64,000 bases of DNA from Rhizobacter sp. (GTDB lineage Bacteria; Pseudomonadota; Gammaproteobacteria; Burkholderiales; Burkholderiaceae_C). The stretch spans positions 1-64,000 of the forward strand of contig JAJKJU010000006.1 of assembly GCA_021153565.1 (NCBI GenBank), written 5' to 3'. The notes under the pieces were generated by a model. That model had not been told where the DNA came from. It made no database searches and saw only the letters and a program-made list of their open reading frames with translations. Of this stretch, positions 21,135 to 30,858 are shown piece after piece; the stretch's first letter is position 1; the number at the start of each line of letters is the position of its first letter. The translations under genes and the position numbers were made by a program.

Positions 21135-22412
21135 CTACTCGTAGCTGCGCGCGTCCTCGATCACCTTTCCGTCATTGGGCAAGGAACCCGGTTCGCTGAA
21201 CACCACCTCGGCGCGCAGCTTGGTCACGTCGCGAATGCTTTGCGCGATGCGCGCGTCGAGCCCGTCGGGCCGCTGCGCCACTTCGACATGCAGCGTCAGC
21301 TGGTCGTTGGCCATTTCGCCGCTCACGACCAGGCGGGCGCGACTGACTTCGGGGTGGCGCCGAGCGATGGCAGCAACCTGCGACGGATGGACGAACATGC
21401 CGCGCACCTTGGCTGTCTGATCGGCTCGGCCCATCCAGCCGCGGATGCGGGTGTTGGTGCGGCCTGTGAGGCACGTCCCCGGCATCACGGCGGATAGGTC
21501 GCCTGTGCCGAAACGGATCAGCGGGTAGTCGCGGTTGAGCGTGGTCACCACGATCTCGCCGACCTCGCCCGACGGCACCGGGTCGTTGGTGCCGGGTCGG
21601 ACGATTTCGACGATGACATGCTCGTCGAGCACGAGCCCTTCGCGCGCTTCGGTTTCGTACGCGATGAGGCCGAGGTCTGCTGTCGCGTAGCATTGGTAAC
21701 CCGCGATGCCCCGCGCCGCGAACCAGTCGCGCAGGCTGGGCGGAAATGCCTCGCCGGACAGCAATGCCTTGCGCAACGAGGACAGAGCGATGCCTTGCTC
21801 GCATGCCTTGTCCACCATGATCTTCAAGAAACTCGGCGTGCCGACATAGCCGTGCGGTTGCAATTCGGACGCCGCCTGCAGCTGCAGTTCAGTGTTGCCC
21901 ACGCCGCCCGGGAAGACCGTGCAGCCCAGTGCATGCGCGGCGGTTTCCATCATCGAACCTGCAGGGGTCAGGTGATAGCTGAAGCTGTTGTGCACGAGGT
22001 CACCCGCACGAAATCCCGCGGCGAAGAGTGCACGCGCGCCCCGCCAGTAGTCGAGCTCCGAGCCCTCGGGTTCGTAGATCGGGCCGGGGGACGCGAAAAC
22101 GCGGATTGCCCCGCTTCGCGGACGCCAGCCGATGGTGGAAAAGCCGCCGAATGGGTCTCCGTGCGCGCGCGCCGCCCTCTGCCGCTCGATGAGTTCGCTC
22201 TTGCGCGTGACCGGCAATGTCGCCAGCGCCGCGCGGGAGTCGATCTTGTTCGGCGTTACATCCTGCAGGATGGTCGCGTAGGCGGGCGCATTCGCGCGGG
22301 CATGCGCGATAAGCTCGGGCAGCGAGGCCATCAGTGCCTGCTCGCGCTGCTGCGGCAATCGCGACTCCAGGGCGTCATAGTGTGCGGCAGACATGGCGCT
22401 CATCCAGGTCAT
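21135..22412 (-). CDS. Phenylacetate-CoA ligase (PaaK)-like AMP-binding enzyme
   Basis: GYQCYATADLGLIAYET; EIVVTTLNRDYPLIRFGTGDLS; GRADQTAKVRGMFVHPSQV. Confidence 0.88.
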   Translation of the reverse strand: MTWMSAMSAAHYDALESRLPQQREQALMASLPELIAHARANAPAYATILQDVTPNKIDSRAALATLPVTRKSELIERQRAARAHGDPFGGFSTIGWRPRSGAIRVFASPGPIYEPEGSELDYWRGARALFAAGFRAGDLVHNSFSYHLTPAGSMMETAAHALGCTVFPGGVGNTELQLQAASELQPHGYVGTPSFLKIMVDKACEQGIALSSLRKALLSGEAFPPSLRDWFAARGIAGYQCYATADLGLIAYETEAREGLVLDEHVIVEIVRPGTNDPVPSGEVGEIVVTTLNRDYPLIRFGTGDLSAVMPGTCLTGRTNTRIRGWMGRADQTAKVRGMFVHPSQVAAIARRHPEVSRARLVVSGEMANDQLTLHVEVAQRPDGLDARIAQSIRDVTKLRAEVVFSEPGSLPNDGKVIEDARSYE

Positions 22413-22699
22413 TCCTCCGTCCAGCGCACGAGGCGCTTCTTCGCCTCGTCGACGCACTTGCGCACATCGGCACTGTTCTTCAACACGAGCTTGTCCCACT
22501 GCGGCGTCTGCGACTGCCGCTGCGCGAGCCTGGCGATGATGGTCTGCCCTTCGACCAGCAGCTCGATCACGCGCTTGCCCTGCAATTCGAAGCCGTCGCC
22601 GCGCTCGGCGAGCGGTCGCAAGTCGCGCAGGCTGCGCTTGAGCTGGATCAAGGCCTCTGCGGGCTTGAAGGCGGGCGGTGCAAAGAAGTCATCACTCAT
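22409..22699 (-). CDS. Small hypothetical protein (96 aa) in the LIV cluster
   Basis: MSDDFFAPPAFKPAEALIQLKRSLRDLRPL...VRWTEE*; start/stop overlap with the PaaK-like gene. Confidence 0.6.
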   Translation of the reverse strand: MSDDFFAPPAFKPAEALIQLKRSLRDLRPLAERGDGFELQGKRVIELLVEGQTIIARLAQRQSQTPQWDKLVLKNSADVRKCVDEAKKRLVRWTEE

Positions 22700-22722
22700 G
22701 GTCATCAACTCCTGGTCCCGCC

Positions 22723-23538
22723 TCAAGACAACCAGCGCTTGCGGCGCTTGTAGCTCTTCACGTCGCGGAAGCTCTTGCGGTCGCTGCCGCCCATGCCCAG
22801 GTAAAACTCCTTCACGTCCTCGTTCTCGGCCAGATCCTTGGCAGCCCCATCCATCACGATGCGTCCGTTCTCGAGGATGTAGCCGTAGTCGGCATAGCGC
22901 AGCGCCATGTTGGTGTTCTGCTCGGCAAGCAAGAAGGTCACGCGCTCCTTGGAGTTCAAGTCCTTCACGATTTCGAACACCTCCTCGACGATCTGCGGCG
23001 CGAGGCCCATCGAGGGTTCGTCGAGCAGCACCATCTTCGGATTTGCCATCAGCGCACGCCCAATGGCGCACATCTGCTGCTCGCCGCCCGAGGTGTAGGC
23101 GGACTGTGAACCGCGCCGCGTCTTGAGGCGAGGAAAGTAGTTGTAGACCTTCTCAAGCGTCGCATCGATTGCGGCCTTGCCGTCGCGCCGCGTGTAGGCG
23201 CCGGTCATCAGGTTCTCTTCGATGGTCAGGTGGGCGAAGCAGTGCCGTCCTTCCATCACCTGGATCACCCCCCGATTGACCATGTCCGAGGTGCTGAGCG
23301 CCTCGATGCGTTCGCCGCGCAATTCAATGGAGCCCTTGGTCACTTCGCCGCGCTCGCCGGCAAGCAGATTGCTCACTGCCCGCAGGGTGGTCGTCTTGCC
23401 CGCACCGTTGCCGCCCAGCAGCGTGACGATGCTGCCCTCGGGTACCTGCAGCGACACGCCCTTGAGCACGAGGATCACGTGGTTGTAGATCACCTCAATG
23501 CCATTGACGTTGAGGACGATCGTTTGTTCGGTGGACAT
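22723..23538 (-). CDS. Branched-chain-amino-acid-type ABC transporter ATP-binding protein (LivF-like)
   Basis: Walker A GGNGAGKTTTLRAVSNLL; YTSGGEQQMCAIGRALM; LLDEPSMGLAPQIVEEVF. Confidence 0.93.
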   Translation of the reverse strand: MSTEQTIVLNVNGIEVIYNHVILVLKGVSLQVPEGSIVTLLGGNGAGKTTTLRAVSNLLAGERGEVTKGSIELRGERIEALSTSDMVNRGVIQVMEGRHCFAHLTIEENLMTGAYTRRDGKAAIDATLEKVYNYFPRLKTRRGSQSAYTSGGEQQMCAIGRALMANPKMVLLDEPSMGLAPQIVEEVFEIVKDLNSKERVTFLLAEQNTNMALRYADYGYILENGRIVMDGAAKDLAENEDVKEFYLGMGGSDRKSFRDVKSYKRRKRWLS

Positions 23539-23574
23539 CAGTTTTCCTGTCTATTGGCAATGCCTTGCTTGGCC

Positions 23575-24900
23575 TCACGACTGGCAATCTTCACCAGTGC
23601 GCGGGATGAGCTTCTTTTCAGCCGCGTACTTCGCCGCCGTGGCCTTCACCAGCGGCTTGATGATCTGCTCGTCAGCCTGCATCCAGTCGGAGCTGAACTT
23701 CCATTGCTTGCCGTCCCAGGTGTGTATGCGTGCCCAGGCTGATCCCATGTGGTCCGAGCACGAGGTGCTGATGGGGCGCATCACGCCGGCAAAGCCGAGC
23801 GCATCGAGCTTGGGTTGCGTGAGGTTCAGGTTTTCCAGACCCCAGCGCACTTGTTCGCCGGTCATGACCTTGCCCTTGCCGAAGCGTCCCTGTGCCGAGC
23901 GGATGCCTTCGACGCCGAGCATCGCGCTCATCGCCCCGCGCATGTAGAGCACCTGGCCGACTTCTTCCTTCGGTCCCGTGCCCTGGCCCTTGGCGTGGAT
24001 CATGTCGAGGATGTCCTTGACCACCTTCGACTGCGGTTCCGCACCGTGCTGCATGGTCACGGCGTTGTAGCCCTTGGCTCCGTCGGCAACGTCCTTCACG
24101 TCCGGCTCGGCGCCGGCCCACCATACGCCGTACATCTTTTCGCGCGGATAACCGGTGGCCTGAGCTTCCTTGATGGCGGTGGTGTTCATGATGCCCCAGC
24201 CCCACAGCGTCACATAGTCGGGACGCAATTGGCGAATCTGCAGCCAGGTGGATTTCTGATCGACGCCCGGCGCCGTGACCGGCAGCAGTATCAGCTCGAA
24301 GCCGTGCAGTGCGGCACGCTCCCTCATCAGCGCGATCGGCTCCTTGCCGAAGGGGCTGTCGTGATAGACCAGGGCGATCTTCTTGCCCTTGAGCTTCGCC
24401 CAGCCGCCTTCCTTCTTCGCGATGGCCTGCAAGATGGTGTCGCTCGCGACCCAGTAGGTGCCGGCCAGCGGGAAGTTCCACTTGAAGACGGTGCCGTCGG
24501 CGGCTTCGCTGCGGCCGTAGCCCACCGTCACGAGCGGAATCTTGTCCGTGGGCGCCTTTTCCGTGATGGCGAAGGTGCCGCCGGTGGACAGCGGCTGCAC
24601 GAACGATGCGCCACCGTTCTTTCCCTTGAGGCGCTCATAGCACTCGACGGTGCGGGCGGTGTCGTAACCGGTCTCGCATTCTTCCCAGACGAGCTTGACG
24701 CCGTTCACGCCACCACGGGCATTCACGAGCTTCAGGTAGTCCACGAAGCCGTTGGCCCAGGGCACGCCATTGGGGGCATAGGGCCCGGTGCGGTAGGACA
24801 GCACAGGGATGAACTGTTCTTTGGTCTGCGCGACAGCGCCGAAGCACATCACCGACGATGCGGCGGCCAGTGCCAGAACGAGGGGTAGAAGCCTTTTCAT
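23575..24900 (-). CDS. LivK-type ABC transporter substrate-binding protein
   Basis: Signal peptide MKRLLPLVLALAAASSVMCFGAVAQ; periplasmic binding fold YRTGPYAPNGVPWANGFVDYLKLVN. Confidence 0.92.
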   Translation of the reverse strand: MKRLLPLVLALAAASSVMCFGAVAQTKEQFIPVLSYRTGPYAPNGVPWANGFVDYLKLVNARGGVNGVKLVWEECETGYDTARTVECYERLKGKNGGASFVQPLSTGGTFAITEKAPTDKIPLVTVGYGRSEAADGTVFKWNFPLAGTYWVASDTILQAIAKKEGGWAKLKGKKIALVYHDSPFGKEPIALMRERAALHGFELILLPVTAPGVDQKSTWLQIRQLRPDYVTLWGWGIMNTTAIKEAQATGYPREKMYGVWWAGAEPDVKDVADGAKGYNAVTMQHGAEPQSKVVKDILDMIHAKGQGTGPKEEVGQVLYMRGAMSAMLGVEGIRSAQGRFGKGKVMTGEQVRWGLENLNLTQPKLDALGFAGVMRPISTSCSDHMGSAWARIHTWDGKQWKFSSDWMQADEQIIKPLVKATAAKYAAEKKLIPRTGEDCQS

Positions 24901-24945
24901 TGAATGTCTCCTGTCATGAGAATCGAACCGCAGCGCAACGAGTGA

Positions 24946-25026
24946 GAGGCTGGGAGTATTTCGAACGTGTCCGAGCAGCACGTCAAAAGGCGCCGGATCT
25001 AGGCGCAAAGCGCAGCCATAGCTTGG
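24946..25026. mobile_element. MITE-like palindromic element, copy C (one half only), between livK- and livM-like genes
   Basis: gaggctgggagtatttcgaacgtgtccgagcagcacgtcaaaaggcgccggatctaggcgcaaagcgcagccatagcttgg matches the reverse complement of the right half of copy A. Confidence 0.7.
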
Positions 25027-25029
25027 AGA

Positions 25030-26106
25030 TCAATGCGGGAAGGGCCACAGCCGCAGCTTCTGTTTGCCTGTCGACCAGAGTTTGGCCAGGCCGTGTGGTT
25101 CAACGATCAGGAACCACACGATCAAGCCGCCGAAAATCATCAGCTCGGCATGCGAGATGCCAGCGGTTGAGATGGTGATGCCGAACGCGCCGAGCAGGGC
25201 GGGCAGGAACTGATTCAGGGCAATCGGCAGCACGACGATGAAGGCCGCGCCGAAGAAGCTGCCCATGATCGAGCCCAGCCCGCCGATGATCACCATGAAG
25301 AGCAGGCGAAATGATTGGTCCACGGAGAAGGCCGCCGGCTCCCAGGCGCCGAGATACACAAAGGCCCACAGGCCGCCGGCCACGCCGATGACGAAAGAAC
25401 TCACGGCGAAGGCACTGAGCTTGGCGTACATCGGCCGAATGCCCAGCACCGACGCGGCCACATCCATGTCGCGAATGGCCATCCATTCGCGGCCAATGGC
25501 GCTGCGCACCAGGTTCTTGGCAAGCAGTGCGATGACGACGAGCATTGCCAGGCAGAAGATATATTTGCTTGCGGCGCTTTCGATCGGAACGCCGAACACC
25601 TGCAGGTTGGACACCGATACCGAGCCCGAGGGCGTGTCGAGCGTGAACCACTTGATGCGCAGGAACATCCAGTCGGCGAAGAACTGTGCCGCGAGTGTTG
25701 CGACTGCAAGGTACAGGCCCTTGACGCGCAAACTGGGAAGCCCGAAGAAGATGCCGAAGAGGGTTGCGCACAGCCCGCCGAGGACTAGCGCGGGGATCAG
25801 CGGCAGGCCCGGCATGCGCAAGAAGAAGTTGTAGGCACCGTAGGCGCCCACCGCCATGAAGGCGCCCGAGCCCAACGAGATCTGGCCGCAGTAGCCCACG
25901 AGAATGTTCACGCCCAGCGCCGCCAGCGACATGATGAGGAACGGGATCAGGATCGCGCGGATCAGGTAGTCGCTGGCCAGCCCCGGCACGACCACGAAGG
26001 CCACGATGAGAAGCAGGGCGATGAAGAGGCGGTCCTGCGAGATTGGGAAGATCTGCTGGTCGGCGCGGTAGCTCGTCTTGAACTGGCCGTTTTCGCGATA
26101 GATCAT
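25030..26106 (-). CDS. LivM-type ABC transporter permease
   Basis: MIYRENGQFKTSYRADQQIFP...ALGVNILVGYCGQISLGSGAFMAVGAYGAY. Confidence 0.92.
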   Translation of the reverse strand: MIYRENGQFKTSYRADQQIFPISQDRLFIALLLIVAFVVVPGLASDYLIRAILIPFLIMSLAALGVNILVGYCGQISLGSGAFMAVGAYGAYNFFLRMPGLPLIPALVLGGLCATLFGIFFGLPSLRVKGLYLAVATLAAQFFADWMFLRIKWFTLDTPSGSVSVSNLQVFGVPIESAASKYIFCLAMLVVIALLAKNLVRSAIGREWMAIRDMDVAASVLGIRPMYAKLSAFAVSSFVIGVAGGLWAFVYLGAWEPAAFSVDQSFRLLFMVIIGGLGSIMGSFFGAAFIVVLPIALNQFLPALLGAFGITISTAGISHAELMIFGGLIVWFLIVEPHGLAKLWSTGKQKLRLWPFPH

Positions 26107-26120
26107 GATGAGGCCGTCCT

Positions 26121-27050
26121 TCAGACGCGGTCGATGATCTTCTCGCCGAACAGGCCTTGTGGCCGCACGAGAAGGAAGCCGAGGGCGAGCACGTAGGCGA
26201 ACCAGATCTCGATGCCACCGCCGAGCATGGGTCCGACGAAGACCTCGGCGAGTTTTTCGCCGACGCCCAGGATCAACCCGCCCACGATCGCGCCGGGGAC
26301 CGAGGTGAGCCCGCCGAGGATCACGAGCGGCAGCGACTTGAGCGCCAGCACCGATAGCGAAAACTGCACGCCCAGCTTGCTGCCCCAGATGATTCCAGCC
26401 ACGAGCGCGACGAAGCCGGCCACGCTCCACACGATGACCCAGATGCGGCGCAGCGGAATGCCGATGGATTGAGCAGCTTGGTGGTCGTCGGCCACGGCGC
26501 GAAGTGCGCGGCCGGTGCCCGTGTACTGAAAGAAGGCAGCAAGGGCAGCAACCAATGCCGCGGCTATTCCCGCGGCCATCAGGTCTTCCTTGTTGAGCAG
26601 CAACCCGCCCTGGAAAGTGTTCTCGAACAGGAAGATCGGGTCCTTGGGCATGCCCACGTCGATCTTGTAAATGCTGGAGCCAAAGATCGTCTGGCCGAAA
26701 CCGTCGAGAAAATACGAGACGCCTAGCGTCGCCATCAAAAGCGTGATGCCCTCCTGATTGACGAGCTTGCCCAGCACGAAGCGCTCGATCAACCAGGCAA
26801 CGACGATCATGAGCCCCATGGTGACTATGAAGGCGAGTGCATTGGCGAACAGCTTGTCCTCGATGGCGGTCCACTGCGGAATCCATTCGGACAGGCGTGC
26901 CATGGCCAGCGCGGCGAAGAGCACCATCGCGCCCTGCGCGAAGTTGAAAACGCCCGAGGCCTTGAAGATCAGCACGAAGCCGAGTGCGACGAGCGAATAC
27001 AGCATGCCTGTCATCAGGCCGCCGAAGATGGTTTCGAGAACTGGACCCAT
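26121..27050 (-). CDS. LivH-type ABC transporter permease
   Basis: GGLMTGMLYSLVALGFVLIFKASGVFNFAQGAMVLFAAL. Confidence 0.93.
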   Translation of the reverse strand: MGPVLETIFGGLMTGMLYSLVALGFVLIFKASGVFNFAQGAMVLFAALAMARLSEWIPQWTAIEDKLFANALAFIVTMGLMIVVAWLIERFVLGKLVNQEGITLLMATLGVSYFLDGFGQTIFGSSIYKIDVGMPKDPIFLFENTFQGGLLLNKEDLMAAGIAAALVAALAAFFQYTGTGRALRAVADDHQAAQSIGIPLRRIWVIVWSVAGFVALVAGIIWGSKLGVQFSLSVLALKSLPLVILGGLTSVPGAIVGGLILGVGEKLAEVFVGPMLGGGIEIWFAYVLALGFLLVRPQGLFGEKIIDRV

Positions 27051-27060
27051 CGCGTGTGCC

Positions 27061-27933
27061 TTAATGGCTCGTGCCGAGATAGGCCTTGATGACCTCTGGA
27101 TTGCTTCTCACCTTGTCGGGCGTGCCGTCGCCGATCTTCTTGCCGTAGTCGAGCACCACGACGCGGTCGGAGATATCCATCACCACGCCCATGTCGTGTT
27201 CGATCAGAACGATGGTCGTGCCGAACTCGTCATTCACGTCGAGGATGAACCGGCACATGTCCTGCTTCTCTTCCAAGTTCATCCCGGCCATGGGTTCGTC
27301 GAGCAGCAGCACCTTGGGTTCCATCGCGAGGGCGCGGCCCAGGTCGACGCGTTTTTGCAAGCCGTAGGGCATGCGGCCGACCGGTGTCTTGCGATAGGGC
27401 TGGATCTCGAGAAAGTCGATGATGCGTTCGACGAATTCCCGGTTTCTGATTTCTTCTTTTTCAGCCGGACCGATGCGCAGCGCCTGCAGCAGGATGTTGC
27501 TCTTCATGTGCAAGTTGCGACCCGTCATGATGTTGTCGAGCACGCTCATGCCCTTGAAGAGCGCAAGGTTCTGAAACGTGCGCGCGACGCCCATTTCCGC
27601 GACCTGCCGCGAGTTCATGTGCTTGAAGGTCTTGCCGCGGAAGGTGATCGATCCTTGTTGCGGCCGGTAGACGCCGTTGATGCAATTGAGCATCGAACTC
27701 TTGCCCGCACCGTTCGGTCCGATGATGGCGCGGATCTCATGTTCGCGAACGTTGAAGCTGATGTCGGTAAGCGCCTTCACGCCGCCGAAGGACAGGCTGA
27801 TGTTCTGCACGTCGAGGATGACTTCACCAGTGCGGCATTTGGTTATCGTCGGCGGTGCAGAGATGATCTCGTCGTTCGACGCATCCACCACGATGCGTGT
27901 GGACTTGAGGGTGTTGATGGTGGCGGCAGTCAT
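27061..27933 (-). CDS. LivG-type ABC transporter ATP-binding protein
   Basis: IGPNGAGKSSMLNCINGVYRP; MPYGLQKRVDLGRALAMEPKVLLLDEPMAGMN. Confidence 0.93.
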   Translation of the reverse strand: MTAATINTLKSTRIVVDASNDEIISAPPTITKCRTGEVILDVQNISLSFGGVKALTDISFNVREHEIRAIIGPNGAGKSSMLNCINGVYRPQQGSITFRGKTFKHMNSRQVAEMGVARTFQNLALFKGMSVLDNIMTGRNLHMKSNILLQALRIGPAEKEEIRNREFVERIIDFLEIQPYRKTPVGRMPYGLQKRVDLGRALAMEPKVLLLDEPMAGMNLEEKQDMCRFILDVNDEFGTTIVLIEHDMGVVMDISDRVVVLDYGKKIGDGTPDKVRSNPEVIKAYLGTSH

Positions 27934-29876
27934 GCGGCGCTCCGGACAGGAGTGAAGCCCTTCGCATCGACGATACGCAGCTCGGCGGACACCAGCCCCA
28001 CGCGACCGTCTTCGAACATCACCTGGGTTTCGATGTACTGCGATGAGCGGCCAGCGTAGAGTGCGTTGACGAGCACGCCGTACTTGTCGGCAATGGCACC
28101 GCGGCGAACCTTGCGTGTGCGCGTGAGTTCGCCGTCGTCGGCATCGAGTTCCTTGTGCAGCACGAGGAAACGGCTGATCTGGCTGCCGGCCAGTCGTTCG
28201 TCTTGCGCGAGGTCGGCGTTGACTTTCTCCACGCATTCGCGAACGAGTTCGAGCACTTCAGGCTTTGCCGCGAGATCGGTGTAGCCCGCATACGGCAGGT
28301 TGCGCCGCTCGGCCCAGTTGCCCACCGCCGCGAAATCGATATTGATGAATGCGCAGACCTTCTCCTTCTTGTCGCCGAAGGCCACCGCTTCCTTGATGAA
28401 GGGGAAGAACTTCAGCTTGTTCTCGACGTACTTGGGGGCAAACATGGCACCGTCGTTCGCGCCGCCCGATAAGCGTCCCACGTCTTTTGCGCGGTCGATG
28501 ATCTTGAGGTGCCCGCCAGCATCGAGAAAGCCAGCGTCGCCGGTGCGATACCAACCGTCTGCCGTCAGCACCTCGGCAGTCGCTTCCGGATTCTTGTAGT
28601 AGCCCTTGAGCAGGCCCGGCGATCGAACGAGGATCTCGCCCGAGTCGAGCACGCGCAGTTCCACCCCATGGATCGGCACGCCGACCGTGTCGGACTTGGC
28701 TTCGTTGTCGGGCTGCAGGCAGACGAACACGGCGGTTTCGGTCGAGCCGTAGAGTTGCTTCAGGTTGATGCCGATGGCGCGATAGAACACGAAAAGATCG
28801 GGTCCGATCGCCTCGCCCGCGGTGTAGGCCACGCGCACGCGGCTCATTCCCAGCGTGTTGCGCAGCGGGCCGTAGATCAGCACATTGCCGAGGGCATATG
28901 ACAAGCGATCACTGAAGCCGAGCGGCTTGCGGTCCATGCGTGCGGGTCCGACGCGACGCGCCACGTCCATGAAGCGCTTGAAGAGCCAGCGCTTGATCGC
29001 GCCCGCGTCTTCCATGCGGATCATCACCGAGGTGAACATGCCTTCGAATACGCGCGGCGGTGCGAAGTAGTAGGTCGGGCCGATCTCTTTCAGGTCAATG
29101 CTGACCGTCTCTGCCGATTCCGGGCAGTTGACGACGTAGCCGCAAGCGAGCCATTGCGCATACGAGAAGATGTTCTGGCCGATCCATGCAGGTGGCAGGT
29201 AGGCCAGCACTTCTTCATCGCTCGTGAGCTTGTCGAAGGCGGCGCCTGCCAGTGCACGGTCGATGAGCGTGAAGTGCGTGTGCACCACGCCTTTGGGATG
29301 GCCCGTGGTGCCGGACGTGAAGAACATCGCGGCCACATCACTCGGCTTGACGATGGACACCCATCCCGAAAATCGGGCCGGATGTTTCTTATCGAGGTCG
29401 GCGCCTTGTTCCATCAGCGAATCGAGCGATGCAAGGCCCGGCTCGCTGTAGTTGCGCAATCCGCGCGGATTGTCGTACCAGATGCGCGCGAGTTGAGGGC
29501 ATTCGGGGCGCAACTCGATCAACTTGTCGACCTGCTCCTGGTCTTCGGCGATGGCGAATGAGACCTCGGCGTTGTTGATCGGAAAGACGAACTCCGCGCT
29601 CACCGCGTCCTGGTACAGCGGAACCGGAATCGCACCCAGCACCTGCGCCGCAATCATCGATGCGGACAATCGCGGCCGGTTGTCGCCGATCACCACGACG
29701 TGCTGGCCTCGCTTCAATCCGGCAGCAGACAGGCCGGCGGCCAAGAAGCGCACCCTTTGCAGCAGAACCGCCCAGGTGGTGGTCTGCCAGATGCCGTATT
29801 CCTTTTCGCGCAGTGCCGCTGCATGCGGACGCTTTTCGGCGTGGTCGAGCAAGAGCCGTGGAAATGTCGTGGACAA
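27930..29876 (-). CDS. AMP-dependent synthetase / long-chain acyl-CoA ligase family; start uncertain (TTG after AGGAGG)
   Basis: MFFTSGTTGHPKGVVHTH; LYGSTETAVF; YRTGDAGFLDAGGHLKIIDRAKD. Confidence 0.9.
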   Translation of the reverse strand: MSTTFPRLLLDHAEKRPHAAALREKEYGIWQTTTWAVLLQRVRFLAAGLSAAGLKRGQHVVVIGDNRPRLSASMIAAQVLGAIPVPLYQDAVSAEFVFPINNAEVSFAIAEDQEQVDKLIELRPECPQLARIWYDNPRGLRNYSEPGLASLDSLMEQGADLDKKHPARFSGWVSIVKPSDVAAMFFTSGTTGHPKGVVHTHFTLIDRALAGAAFDKLTSDEEVLAYLPPAWIGQNIFSYAQWLACGYVVNCPESAETVSIDLKEIGPTYYFAPPRVFEGMFTSVMIRMEDAGAIKRWLFKRFMDVARRVGPARMDRKPLGFSDRLSYALGNVLIYGPLRNTLGMSRVRVAYTAGEAIGPDLFVFYRAIGINLKQLYGSTETAVFVCLQPDNEAKSDTVGVPIHGVELRVLDSGEILVRSPGLLKGYYKNPEATAEVLTADGWYRTGDAGFLDAGGHLKIIDRAKDVGRLSGGANDGAMFAPKYVENKLKFFPFIKEAVAFGDKKEKVCAFINIDFAAVGNWAERRNLPYAGYTDLAAKPEVLELVRECVEKVNADLAQDERLAGSQISRFLVLHKELDADDGELTRTRKVRRGAIADKYGVLVNALYAGRSSQYIETQVMFEDGRVGLVSAELRIVDAKGFTPVRSAA

Positions 29877-29963
29877 CGGGACCTCCTGACTGGACACCTC
29901 GCACTGGAAGAGCGTGCAAGTTGTCACGTTGAGGTCGATGGTAGAGAAGAGTTTGACGCTATG

Positions 29964-29981
29964 TTGTCGTTCTGACGACAA
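29964..29981. promoter_or_regulatory. 18-bp perfect dyad TTGTCGT-TCTG-ACGACAA in the divergent promoter
   Basis: 7-bp inverted arms with 4-bp spacer between the CoA ligase (-) and Crp/Fnr gene (+). Confidence 0.6.
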
Positions 29982-30020
29982 TCCACGGGTCACCCCGCTG
30001 AGGACTTTCCCGAGGGTCCG

Positions 30021-30740
30021 ATGACTGCATCAAACATGTCCGTGCCCTTGTGGCAGCGCGCTCGCCCGCTGTCGGAAGCGGAGCTGTCGGACATTCCCTG
30101 GCTCGCTTCCCTTAGTTCGCAAGAGAAAGGCCAGGCGGTGTCGTCGATGCGCGCGGCGACGGCACAAGCCGGTGACGTTCTGTGCCGGATCGGCAAGCCG
30201 CCGACATATTGGTTCGGTGTGATCGACGGGCTGCTCAAGATGAGCAACGACAACTCCGCCGGCCCTCCGATCACCTTCACCGGCGTGCCGCCCGGTGCGT
30301 GGTTTGGCGAAGGCACCTTGCTCAAGCGCGAGCCGTATCGCTACAACATCCAGGCGCTGAGACGAAGCACGGTGGTGGGTCTGCCTATCGACACCTTCCA
30401 CGAGTTGCTTGACACGAGCCTGGCCTTCAACCGCTTTGTGTTGCGGCAATTGAACGAGCGGCTGGGGCAGTTTATTGCGGCGGTGGAAATCGACCGCTTG
30501 AACGATACCGATTCACGCGTGGCACGCGGGCTGGCGGCGATGTTTCATCCGGAGCTGTATCCGGGGGTGGGGCAGGTGCTGCGGATCACGCAGCAGGAGC
30601 TGGGGTATGTCGTCGGTTTGTCGCGACAGCGGGTGAACGAGGCGCTGAAGGGGCTGCAGGACATCGGCCTGATTCGGATCGAATATGGCGGTGTGCGTGT
30701 GCTGGATCTTGAAATGTTGCGAAACCACCGGGTCGGGTAG
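30021..30740 (+). CDS. Crp/Fnr family transcriptional regulator
   Basis: cNMP-binding fold; HTH ITQQELGYVVGLSRQRVNEALKGLQDIGLIRIEYGGVRVLD. Confidence 0.92.
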   Translation: MTASNMSVPLWQRARPLSEAELSDIPWLASLSSQEKGQAVSSMRAATAQAGDVLCRIGKPPTYWFGVIDGLLKMSNDNSAGPPITFTGVPPGAWFGEGTLLKREPYRYNIQALRRSTVVGLPIDTFHELLDTSLAFNRFVLRQLNERLGQFIAAVEIDRLNDTDSRVARGLAAMFHPELYPGVGQVLRITQQELGYVVGLSRQRVNEALKGLQDIGLIRIEYGGVRVLDLEMLRNHRVG

Positions 30741-30858
30741 TCGGATATGTGTCCTGCTACGTCAAGATGTTGCCGGACTCCGGGCACAGCACTCCGGGCA
30801 CAGCACAAATAGACGGGTGATTTAGCTTTAGTCGCTCGGACGGACTACGAACTCAGAA

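Noticed and set aside
21618-23126. 502-aa + strand ORF across the PaaK-like, small-protein and livF region
   Set aside because: Antisense to three supported genes; Arg/His/Ala-rich shadow composition
26107-26886. N-terminal extension of the 618-aa ORF ending at 25030
   Set aside because: Lies in a different frame over livH; Arg-rich out-of-frame translation. The real LivM start is ATG at 26106
26758-28059. 433-aa + strand ORF
   Set aside because: Antisense to livH/livG and the ligase end; no domain signature
30779-30806. Tandem 14-bp duplication ACTCCGGGCACAGC
   Set aside because: Only two units, intergenic, no flanking structure; likely simple slippage
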